This document shows positions 45,801 through 58,048 of a DNA stretch of 64,000 bases, in pieces. Within the stretch, counting starts at the first letter, position 1; each line of letters opens with the position of its first letter. The stretch is taken from positions 11,989,774 to 12,053,773 of the forward strand of contig CM019713.1 in assembly GCA_009760885.1 (NCBI GenBank), written 5' to 3'. Under the pieces are notes generated by a model. The model made no database searches. It was not told the origin of the DNA and saw only the letters and a list, made by a program, of their open reading frames with translations. This DNA comes from Achatina immaculata. Its lineage: Eukaryota; Mollusca; Gastropoda; Stylommatophora; Achatinidae. The position numbers and the translations under genes were made by a program.

Positions 45801-48800
45801 ATTAGTTCTAAATTCACCATCAAGATACACTTTCTTATTCTCACAAAACACTACATTCTGTTTACAATAGTCTCAGATTTCAGAACCGGATTAAAGCACA
45901 TTTTCAGGAAGAAGGTGATTTTAAAAAATAATTTTAAATAGATACATTTAAATAGATTCCTCCGTGTCGGAGGAAGAAACACAGATGTGTAGTGGAGTGC
46001 CAGAGTAAAAGCGCGGGTCTTGATATGTTAGGGGGTATAGTTATAAAATGGAATGGAAAACAGTATTTCCATGTACTTCTGTATACTTATGTTTCAGAGT
46101 ATAACTAAATGAATGAAAATTTCATAAATGCAAAGTTTTTTAGGAAAAAAGAAGTAACGTGATGTTTTTAGACACTGATTGTGCCCAGCTCACCATTGGC
46201 TAGGTCTAGATATGCATTAATTACCATCTGAAATGTGTAGATCTACTTGTCGATCTCATATTCGGATTCTGTGTTGCATTCTCGCTAAATTAATGTCTGA
46301 AATAACCTTCTAACTACTTCTCCCGTCGTCTAATATGTCTAGATCTACTTGGGATACATTCAAGAGCAGTGGGGTGGTCACAGGCCATGTCCATACCCCT
46401 ATCTACATCATCAAAAACTGAAAATTTTCAGTGTTTCTCTTCCTTTTTTCTCACTCGGCATCGCTCGTAACTAGGCACTCTTTTGCCATTTTGAAAAGTG
46501 TCACCGGAATCGCAGACGAAATATGTACAATCTACATGTTACACCGGTTGTTTTATTGAAACAAACCACTTTAATGAATTGGTAAGCATCGGGAAACCGG
46601 AAATGTCACTAAAGTGACCAAAGGCACTGGAAGAGTTAAGTCTAAACAACAGTGCTACAACTGGTAAGAAAAGGTGCATGTAGGGTAAAGTGTTGATGCT
46701 AAACATAGCTATAAATATCTTGTCTTTAAACATTCAGTTATAAATACTATGTGAACTGCGGGCATAAACACCCTGTTATTAAACATAGTTTTAATCACCA
46801 TAAACAAGTCACAAACACCTTGTTATTGAACATACAGTTAATGAACACCCAGTTATTAAACATACATTTGAAACTGTCATAAACATTTGGTCACAAACAC
46901 ACTTGTTTACGGTTATAAACACCCTGTTATTGAACATAGTTAACTATAAATATCTTGTTATTGAACATATGGTTATAAACACCCTGTTATTATATATACA
47001 GTTATAAACATTTTGTTATTACACAATTTGCAGACCCCTGTTTCTGGGAGAGAATGATTTCTGCATCTGTTTGAGAGAATCATTCCCACAGCTCAAGTGT
47101 AGAAAGCTACGCCGTGTTGAGTGGAACAAGATTCGCAGACTCATGGGAAAACCAAGAAGGTGACACAAGCTTGTTCAGCACTGCTTTCTTAGTTTTAGCT
47201 TTGCAAAATTTGTAATGACATACATGGTTAGCATAGATGTTATACATGGTTAGCATAGATGTTATAATGGTTAGCATAGATGTTACATTTCATGTTTGAC
47301 CAAGTGTCTGGTTGTCAGTCAGAGCTGTTTCGGATGAAGATGCTGTCTGATTTGAGTGAGGAGGGTGGGGAGGGACAAATAGCTGACACACTAGGATTAA
47401 GGTTGGTGAGGCATAGCTGACCAAGACCCTGTCCTACCTCTCTGCTGGTATCAGCAGATGTGGTGAAGATGTTGAGGCACATCATTTCTTTTTTTGGGAG
47501 TGAGTTATGGCAGGTTTTTTTTTTTCAGTCCCAGAGTGAGCTAAAAAAAAAAACCTGAATGACCAATACTTCTTTAACAGACTCCACCACCACTGGGACT
47601 ACCAGTGACCCCTGCTAGGCCTGTTACTGGGGGTACCAATGGAGTGTTGGAACAGGGTGCTGTCGACTGTGGTTGCCTACCCTGGGTATGAGTTGTTGAC
47701 CATCAAATCGGACAGCGTCTTCGCCTGCCCATATAGGTCTTCATATTCTGAAGTCTGTGCTACACCTTGGCAAAGGTGTTCATTTTTGTATGACTCCTAG
47801 AGTTGTCGGTCTGATTCAAAGGTCTCAGCCTTGAAACAGTTGAAAAGGTTACAGAAAAAAAAAAGTAAAGGTGATTAAATATCCTTAGATAAATTTAGTA
47901 GCTTAAAAAAATAATTATATATACATGAACCTACAACCATTAATTCATTCATTCATTTGCATGTCCCTTGCGGAACTTTGCCTACCAAATAGCACTCCTG
48001 TAGGCCTCTCGGTTGTGAGCAAGATGGCCTGCTGCTGCTGCATCCAGTTTAATGTGAATCTATATTTATCCTTTATAGACTACTCAAAGGCATTTGATTG
48101 TAGTGACATGCATGTCCAGTCCAGAAAAAATGAAAACGTTAGATGAAGAAAAGGGCACTAAAAAAAAATTAGCGCCAAGAAAAATGTTGATAAAGAAGAG
48201 GTCTTGTTTCAGGAAAATAAATGACTGATGGTCATTTTCATGTGGATATGCTTCGTAATCCTTTGTCCTACAAGTGTTTCACAGAAGATCCTTGTGAAAT
48301 TGATCATTTTTAGTAGAAAGTGTAGTGTGTTCTAACCCTGTCGCCACTTTGTTCTCCGTAAACTAGATGTTCACCGGCGTTTTTGGCTGAAGAGAGGGCA
48401 GTCTTGGAGGAAAGGAGGGAGAAGATTCGGCAGCTGCAGCAGAGAAAAGCCACAGACTTCAGCTCCATCAAAGACCTGCCTGATGAGATTCCTCTCCATT
48501 TGGTCATTGGCACAAAAGTCACAGGTCAGGCCTGGTTCATGGTGGTTGAAGCCCTGAAGAAATCATTTTGTGAAATAGTTTTCATTGGGTTTGTCTGTGG
48601 CTTTTAGTTAAGTTCATTTCCTGTTCAGGTTCTGTTTTCTTCTGCAGGGTGGTTTTTGTGGAGTGCGTGGACAGGTTTCATTGGTTGTGTTTATATATTC
48701 GTAGATTCATTAAGATTTCTTCCCAGACTGTTTCATATGTAGTTTCATAGATTTCATTAAGATTGTTTTCAAAACCATGTTTCATATAGTCAGTCAGTCA

Positions 48801-51800
48801 TTTGCATGTCCCTTGTGGAACTTTGCCTCCCTAACAGCTCACCTGTAGGCCTCTCGGTTGTAAGTAAGATGGCCTGCTGCTGATGCATCCATTTGCAGAT
48901 TATCAACGATGTCTTGCAGCCGTCTTCGCCTTGGTCTTCCTTTCTTTCTTTCTCCCATTATGTACCCTTCCAAGACTGTCTTCTCTAAATGACATTTAAT
49001 GTGTCCAAAATATTTAAGTTTTCTCTGTTTAATCCTCTTTACTAGCCAGCCTTCTTCAGTATTAAGTTCTTGTAGTACAGATATATTTGTTCTTTTCTGT
49101 GTCCATTATATTTGAAGAACTCTCCTGTAGCATTTACATTCAAAAGCATTTATGTTTTTCTCATCTGTTTTGTTAAGTGTCCAGTCATATGTTGCGATGG
49201 GAAAGATGCATACCCTTAAAAATCTTATTTTTGTAGTTCTTTCTGTTCCTCTCCACAGATTCGTTAATTGTTTTATTTTCTGAAGAGCGATAGATGTCCT
49301 CCTTTTAATTTCCCTCATTTTATCTCCATTATTAGTTAGGAGTGATCCAAGATATTCAGAACTCTCCACCTCTTCCAATTTTTCCTCATAGATAGATATT
49401 TCAGCTGCCTTATTTGTTGTGTCAGTTGTCATCAATTTAGTTTTCTTCCCATTAAAATAGAGGTTTTGCTCTTCACTATTCTTATGGACCGACATAATTA
49501 CTTTTTCCATTCTGTTTCATATGTAGTTTCATATATTTCATTACGATTTCTTCCCAAACTATGTTTCATATATGGTTTCTTAGATTTCATTGTTTCCCAA
49601 ACCGTGTTTCATATGTTGATGTGTATTTTTAAGTATTTTCCTTCACTGATGTGAATGTTATGACTTTTTTCTTATACGAATCATTGTTATGAAAATGGTG
49701 GCCGAGTGATGTAGTGGTTAGTGCACCCATCTTCACATTAGGCTCAGAGATGCCCCAGTTGTCCAGTTATAGAAAGAGTACTCAACTGTTAGAGATGAGG
49801 ATGGAAAGGCAGCCAGACATGATGCTGATCATATTCACTGTCACTTGTTGATGGGTCAGAAAAAAAATATGGGCACTAACACCAAATCCTGAGATGCCTC
49901 TATGGCATGATGGGACGATGAAAAAAGAGATTGATGTGTTTTTTTAAAGTAGAAAATGTTTTATTATATTTGCAAAGGATATTTAAGAGTAATGTTCTAT
50001 GGAAGTGAATGCTGGAAAATCACCAAAACCATAGAAAACAAGTTGAATTCTTTCCAGAATTACGAAGAATTAGAAAAATTAGAAGAATTAGAAATACAAA
50101 GAATTAGACAAATATTCTGGCCAAACACCATAAGAAATAACATCTTGTTGACAGAAATGCAGAGGAAGCCACTGACAACAATTATTGAGGAAAGACTGGC
50201 GATGGCTGGGACATGTGCTCAGTATGACTGACAACTCACTACCAAAAATAGCACTAAGATGGACGCCACAGGGGAATAGAAATAAGGGTAGACCAAAAGA
50301 GACACTGAGAAGAGCAACAGAAAGGATGTTGAGCAATAGAGGACTCACGTGGGCAAGAGCAGAAAAAAAGGCAAAGGATAGGTATTTGTGGAAAACCCTT
50401 GCGGAAGCCCCATGTGCCCTGGTCACTTAAGGTTCAGAGAGAGAGAGAGATATTTGCAAAGACTTCTTGTTCGGAGATCAGCTTCCACCTTCCAAGCTTG
50501 TAAATGGGTTTTTAATCTTTACCGCAAGTTGTAATCCTTGTTTGTTTTAATTGATCTTATTTCCTTCATTGTCCCCAAATAGTTCGCCTTCGCAAGCCAC
50601 AAGATGGTTTGTTTACTGGTACCATTGCTGCCCTGGACACTGCGGACAACTCATACCGGGTGACGTTTGACCGCCCAGGGCTAGGTACTCACTCTATACC
50701 AGACTATGAAGTGTGGGTAAGTAAAGTTTCTTGATTGTTTTGCATATTAAGATTGGTGATCAGCGTTTAAATGAAATATGATGTGTTGAGGTTCTCAATA
50801 AAGCAAGCACAACAAATCAGGGAAACAGATTTTTACCATGCTGTTATTTAAAAGAATTATAGATTCATTAAATTTTGACAAGGGAATTGAAAATAGCAAG
50901 ACTGCCTTTACGTTTGAATTTGTATTGTTTTTGTTTCATGAAACATGTGGAAGTCCAAATTGACGTCTTGATTAGGATAATGATAAATTTCATGTATCTT
51001 GTGAATATATTTTTGGTAGTAAAATTATATATAAGTTTGTAAAAAAAAAATAGTTTATTATTGATTTATGATTCTTTTCTTGTCCCATTCTCATGATGTC
51101 CATACCTTCCATTCCCACATTTTACATCTAGTTTTTTTTTTTTTTTTCATTCTAAGCAGAGATGCCATGTCACTGCATCTCTCTTGCTATCCCCTGTCAT
51201 GATGTTATGGAAAGAAATACTTGAAGGCATTAAAACTTGTGTAAAGGAAAACTTGTCATTATGAGAGGCCATTTTTTTTTTTATCTTGGTGTCTTAGGCC
51301 CAGCATTAATATTGAAATACTAATCTGTGGATTGATGAAGCTGATTGTTATTGCTTATGAATACTAATAACAGTGCAGGTGAGAGAGGTGTATATTTTAA
51401 AGTTTGCATAAAATTTATCTTGTTTCTCAGAGCGAGGAACCTCCAGACAGTATATCCATCACATCATTTCAAGAGAAACCAAAGAGGCCACCAGTCAAAC
51501 AGAACTTTCACAACCCTCCTCCGAAGTTTGTTCCTGGTTACGTCTCGCCAGGTTCATCCTCATTTGTAAGTGTCCCCCAGAGTGACAGAGAATTCAGCAT
51601 GTTAGTGTAAAAAATGAAAATTTAATACTGGATGATCACAAGAAATGTAGTTTTGAACTATTCCATGTGTTACACTACAAAAATGGTCATTGGTGGGCCA
51701 TTATGTGATATGTTGATTTAGAAATCAGAATAATTCTTGTAATGCTTGGCATTGTTGATTTGCTTGTTTCATGCATTTTTGAAGCTACTCTGTTTTTCTT

Positions 51801-54800
51801 GATTATGTTTGAAAAAAAGGATGTGAGTCTTTGTTTTTTTTTTTTGCCAGAATGTGTTAAGAAAGTGGAATAACTGCACAAAATAACTTAAAGTAATGGG
51901 TCCAGAACGTTATGCTGCATGAGTGCTTAGCTAGTGTGAGTCCACATGGCAGAATGATAGGAGGGAGGAGTGATTTCATCCAAGGCAGAAACTTTGAGGC
52001 TTCTTGGAAAACCTTGGGTAAAAATACAGACAATGAGGCTGTAGATGATGAGTGCTGAAAATTGTGAAGTTATTTCATTCAGCCCCTCCAATACAACCAC
52101 AGATTGTGTATACAGTTACATGGTATTTAAGTCCAAGGAGACATCTGTGTGATACATTACAGAATGTGTATACAGGTACATGGTATTGAAGTCCAAGGAG
52201 ACATCTGTGTGATACATTACAGAATGTGTATACAGGTACATGGTATTGAAGTTCAAGGGGACATCTGTGTGATACATTACAGAATGTGTATACAGGTACA
52301 TGGTATTGAAGCTCAAGGGGACATCTGTGTGATACATTACAGAATGTGTATACAGGTACATGGTATTGAAGTTCAAGGGGACATCTGTGTGATACATTAC
52401 AGAATGTGTATACAGGTACATGGTATTGAAGTCCAAGCAGGCATCTGTGTGATACATTACAGAATGTGTATACAGTTACATGGTATTGAAGTCCAAGGAC
52501 ACATCTGTGTGATACATTACAGAATGTGTATACAGGTACATGGTATTGAAGTCCAAGGACACATCTGTGTGATACATTACAGAATGTGTATACAGTTACA
52601 TGGTATTGAAGTCCAAGCAGGCATCTGTGTGATACATTACAGAATGTGTATACAGTTACATGTTAATGAAGTTCAAGGGGACATCTGTGTGATACATTAC
52701 AGAATGTGTATACAGGTACATGGTATTGAAGTCCAAGGACACATCTGTGTGATACATTACAGAATGTGTATACAGTTACATGGTATTGAAGTCCAAGCAG
52801 GCATCTGTGTGATACATTACAGAATGTGTATACAGTTACATGGTATTGAACTCCAAGCAGGCATCTGTGTGATACATTACAGAATGTGTATATGGGTACA
52901 TGGTATTGAAGTCCAAGGAGATATCTATATGATACATTACAGCTGAAGTTAATATGTAGACATATAGAAAACAAGTATTACATATATAGTTTTTTGTTTT
53001 TTTTTTGTGTTTTCAGTGTTTTTTTTTTTTTTCTTTCAGATTATTTTTTTTTTTGTTTCGTTTATAATTGATTATATTTTTGTATCAACTGTCATTAAAA
53101 AAAAAATCTTATTTGTTGGTTTATTTTTACCTCTCCTCTTTCTCATACCAGCAAACAGGTGGCGACGTTTCCATAAGACCAGCAGTAAGTGCCTAAGATT
53201 CTTCTTTATTTAATTATGCCATCATTTCCATGAGGGAGAGTTTATTAACTCTTCCCGTGCTGGAGGAAGAAGCATGGTCTTGTTCTGGAGTGCTAGACTA
53301 AAAATGCGGGTCTTGGTCTGTAATAGGGTCTAGTTGTAAAATGGAATGGAAAACAGTATTTCCATGTACTTCCGTATACTTTATGTTTCAAAGTATAGCT
53401 AAATGAATGAAAATTTCATAAATGCAGAGTTTTTTAGGAAAAAAGAAGTAATGTGATGTTTTTAGACACTGATTGTGGCCAGCTCACTATCGGCTAGGTC
53501 TAGATCTGCACTACTTACCATCTGAGATGTATAGATCTACTTGTCGATCTCGTATTTTGATTCTATGTTGCATTCTCGCTAAATTAATGTCTGAAATAAC
53601 CTTCTAACTACTTCTCCCGTCGTCTAATATGTCTAGATCTACTTGGGATACATTCAAAAGCAGTGGGGTGGTCACAGGCCATGTCCATACCCCTATCTAC
53701 ATCATCAAAAATTGAAAAATTTCGGTCTTTCTCTTCCTTTTTTTTCTCTCGACATCGCTCGTAACTAGGCACTCTTTTGCCATTTTGAAAAGTGTCACCG
53801 GAATCGCGGACGAAATATGTACAATCTAAATGTTACACCGGTTGTTTTATTGAAACAAACTATAATGATCATACGGTAGCTTCGGTATACCGGAAATATC
53901 GCTGTTGCGCAGAGTTAATATCCATGGTATTTCTGAATGTATCAGGCTTTATTTTTTTTTTTCCTTTATTTAAGATTATTTCATTTTCTGAGCTTTTTAT
54001 TCTGAAATGAATCTATTCTCATGGGGTAGGGGGTGGAGAAGGATGCGGGGGGGGGGGGGGGAGCAAAGAAGAGGAAATGAGAAAAAAAAGGGAAAATATT
54101 CCAGTCTTTCTGTGTCCCCCTTTGGAATTTTTCATAACTACAAAAATAAGATTTTTAAGGGCATGCATCTTTCCTATTGCAACATATGCCTGTGAGACCT
54201 GGATACTTAACAAAACAGCTGAGAAACGCTTAAATGCCTTTGAATGTACATGCTACAGAAGAGTTCTTCAGATATCATGGACACAGAAAAGGATAAATAT
54301 ATCCATACTGCAGGAACTTAATATTGAAGAAGGCTGGCTAGTAAAGAGGATTAAAGAGAGAAAACTTAAATATTTTGGACACATTAAAAATCATGATAAT
54401 CATTTCCTTAATGGGAAAAAGAGAAGATGACCAAGGTGAAGATGGCTGCAAGACATCGTTGATAATCTGCAAATGGATGCATCAGCAGCAAGTCATCTTG
54501 CTTACAACCTAGAGGCCTACAGGAGAGCTGTTAGGGAGGAAAAGTTCCACAAGGGACATGGAAGTGACTGACTGACTGTTCCTCATTATTATGCAGATGT
54601 ATAATTAATTTGTTCATATCAGTGGTCTGTGTCAAGAAATATTATTTTTATTTCTGTTTAATAAATTATCATTGTCTTTATAGGTGTTGTGTGTTACACT
54701 TTTTTTTAAAAAAAAATTTGTCACAAGTAGAGTGACATTTTTTTTAAAAAATTTGTCACAAGTAGTGACTTGTTTTTTTTTTTTTAAAATTTGTCACATG

Positions 54801-57800
54801 TAGAGTGACATTTTTAAAAAAAAATTTGTCACAAGTAGAGTGACATTTTTAAAAAAAAATTGTCACAAGTAGAGCAACATTTAAAAAAAAAATTTGTCAC
54901 GGAGCGATGATTTTTAAAAAAAAATTTTCCACAAGTAGAGTGACATTAAAAAAAAAAGAAATTTGTCACAAGTAGAGCGATGTTTTTTGGTTTTTTTTTT
55001 CTAAAATTTTCCACAAGTAGAGCAATGTTTTTGTGTTTTTTAAAAAATATTCCACAAATAGAGCGATGTTTTTTGTTGGTTTTTTTTTTTTTTTAAATGA
55101 CTCTAAAGATGTTTGTGATGTTGTTCACAAAAAATGTGTAAAATATTTTTTTGTGAATAATTCATTCAAACAGTTTGAGTTGTGCACTGATTTTTTATCG
55201 TTTCTCACCGCAGTATCACCCGCCAGAGGGCGTGGAGGCCCAGTCACCGTTTAAAGGGAAGCTTGTCAGCCTAGAGGGAGGTACCTATGGTGGTTTTCCA
55301 ATCAAATTTCTAGTTTTGGTGGTAAGTCATGCCTCTAATTGCTTGGGTATGAGGAGTGTTAACATGTGTGTTAAATTTTATATGTGGATGAGAGAGCATG
55401 ATTTTGAACAGGAAGTGGGAGCAAAGATGACTACCCTAAAGGACAGCAGATTTATTGGAGCTGATTAACTAAATCTAGCTAAGGCACTGTACTTTTTTCC
55501 CTGATTATTATTATTTTTAAAAAATTCATTTTACTTTTTATAAATCATAAGGGAAAAGCAAGAATTCCCTACGCGTGTCACACAAGACAGAGCAGTTGAA
55601 GCATCTGGTAATAACTGGAAAACTGAAGACGGGGAAACAAGGCAAGTGAGAACATAGAACAAAATATCCGAATGGGCCTGATGAAATAACGTGGAAGAGA
55701 AAAGCAGAATTTGATTTGACTGAAAACGCAAAAGGGCTGCACAAGTGGGATAGACATGATTGCCAAAGTTGTTCAGCTTGGTGCATAATGAAATAAAAAA
55801 TGTGTAAATTTGTATCTGTTATCTGCCATCTGTGTCATTTATTTGATGTGTCTAATGATCAAGAAGTTTTTTTTCATCTGCTGCGCTTAAGGCTATAAAA
55901 TTAATCAATGTAAACTGTACCGAAATGGAATTGAGAAACTCCTGATCATTCAGAAATAGTGGTCTGTTTACTTTAATCTTCTCTTTTACCATGCAGTTAT
56001 TTAGCACGATTATAGAAGTGTTTAAAAACTAGAGCCAAGTTATGAAGATAAACAGTAAAAAAGGCAGACAACTGCAGAGAGAAAAAAAAACCCAACTTAT
56101 TTCACTTCTTTTTCAGACACGATTGTCCAAAATTCTTCAAGTAAAGAAGGATTGGATAAATCAGCTTAGTGATATGAACACCATAGCAGAGAAGAAGGTA
56201 GGCACACACAGTGTTGCTTGTTTTTGTTCATCTATGTATGCGTTTGTACATTTTGAATTATCTCAAAAGGAATAAGAATATGTAAATGTTTGTTCCCGCG
56301 CACTCTGAATGGAGCCATAAAATAGTAAACAGATTTTTGTTTTAACATAAAAGATGCTGAAACAAAGTCTTGAAACTTAGCATATGTGGAAGGAAACTAA
56401 CATGTAGGAAGTGAAGACTTCGATTTTGTAGAGGTAAATTTTCATTTCATTTCTCCAATCCAGTGACCAATTGGCCTAGAGCTTTTTTGGCTTGAAGCAA
56501 TGGCAAAGTATCTGCAGGTCTTCTTTAATTGTATCCAGTTTGCATATAATGTGTTCTTGGTATTTGGGTGTTTAGGTTGGTTATTTCTGCCATAAGTCTT
56601 TGAGCACAGGCCATAATAGGAGATGGCGTGTGACCATTTCTTGATAGTGGACATTCAATCATTCATTCATTTGCATGTCCTATGTGGAACTTGGCCTCCC
56701 TAACAGCACTCCTGTAGGCCTCTAAGTTGTGAGCAAGATGGCCTGCTGCTGATGCATCCACCTGCAGATCATCAATGATGTCTTGCAGCCATCTACGTTT
56801 TGGTCATCCTCTCTTTCTTTTTCCCATTATGCACCCTTCCAAAGTGGTCTTCTCTAGATTACCATGATGTTTAATGTGTCCAGAATATTTAAGTTTTCTC
56901 TATTTAATCCTCTTTACTAGCCAGCCTTCTTTAATATTAAGTTCTTGTAGTATGATTATATTTGTTCTTTTTTGTGTCCATGATATTTGAAGAACTCTTT
57001 TGTAGCATTTACATTCAAAGGCATTTATGTGTTTCTCATCTGTTTTGTTAAGTGTCCAGGTCTCACAGGCATATGTTGCGATAGGAAAGATGCATGCCTT
57101 AAAAATCTTATTTTTATGGTTCTGTCTGTTCCTCGCCACAGCTTCTTTACTGTTCCTCTCTACAGCTTCTTTAGTTGTTTTACTTTCTGAAGAGCGATAG
57201 ATGTCTTCTGTTTAATTTCCATCATTGTATCTCCATTGTTAGTTAGTAGTGATCCAAGATATTCAAAACTCTCTTCTTCCAATTTCTCCTCATTGATACA
57301 TATTTCAGCTGCCTTATTTGTTGTGTCAGTTGTCATCAGTTTAATTTTCTTCCCATTAAGATAAAGGTTTTACTCTTCGCTATTCTTATGGACTGACATA
57401 ATTAGATTTTCCATTTCTTTTTGTGTTGTGGACAGTAATACTGTGTCATCAGCTTATCTAATCTCTGGTATTTCATAACCTCCAATTATGGCATCATAAT
57501 ATTCTTTGTCAACATCTTCTCTGACTTTCCTCATTATATTTTATATATATATATTATATTATATAGTTGACATACAGAATGGAATATAAACTTTAAAATA
57601 TGTACAGCTGGAGTTCTTATGTTGCTGAATCTTATTAGAAGGATGTAATTGTAGAAGCTACCAAATTGTAGGAGACAACTGTAGATTTTATCCTGACTAG
57701 AGTTCAAGATTTATCACAGCTTAGAGACACCCCAGAATTCAAAACTGCCCATATTCTCAAGCTGAACAAATGACCTTCTGGTTCTTCACTATGGTACCAT

Positions 57801-58017
57801 GTGCCAGGAGCTTTGCAGCCACAGGAAGATCCATGGCCAGTGCTGGCTAGAAGTGAAGTTCTGAAATATGAGGGAGGGAAGGAAGGTATGACTGAGAACA
57901 TGAGGAGCTCTGGGCATAAACTCAGGAGGGTCTCATGATGAAAGATTAAATCACACAGTGATGCGAATGAGATTTCTAAACTTGTTGAATACAGTTTTAT
58001 GTTAAATTTTGTGGGTT

Positions 58018-58048
<31 letters not shown>

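Larger units (their letters stand above)
43470..46973 (+). repeat. Direct tandem duplication of about 1.75 kb in LIN9 intron 5
   Basis: Unit 1 (43470-45223) and unit 2 (45224 to about 46973) are near-identical. Each starts with the last TATCAACTCCTCAGTCT of the 44-bp minisatellite and includes a piggyBac-like MITE and a degenerate 30-bp AT-rich repeat. The junction GGTTATCAAC resembles GGTTATAAAC at the far end, so it probably arose by unequal exchange at short homology, or is a haplotype artefact. Confidence 0.9.

Noticed and set aside
52149..52946. 265-codon repetitive ORF
   Set aside because: It is a 60-bp tandem repeat read in one open frame; the opposite strand is also open. No start context or family.
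54019..54213. Pro-rich minus-strand ORF
   Set aside because: Created by the poly-G run at about 54048-54061; no other support.
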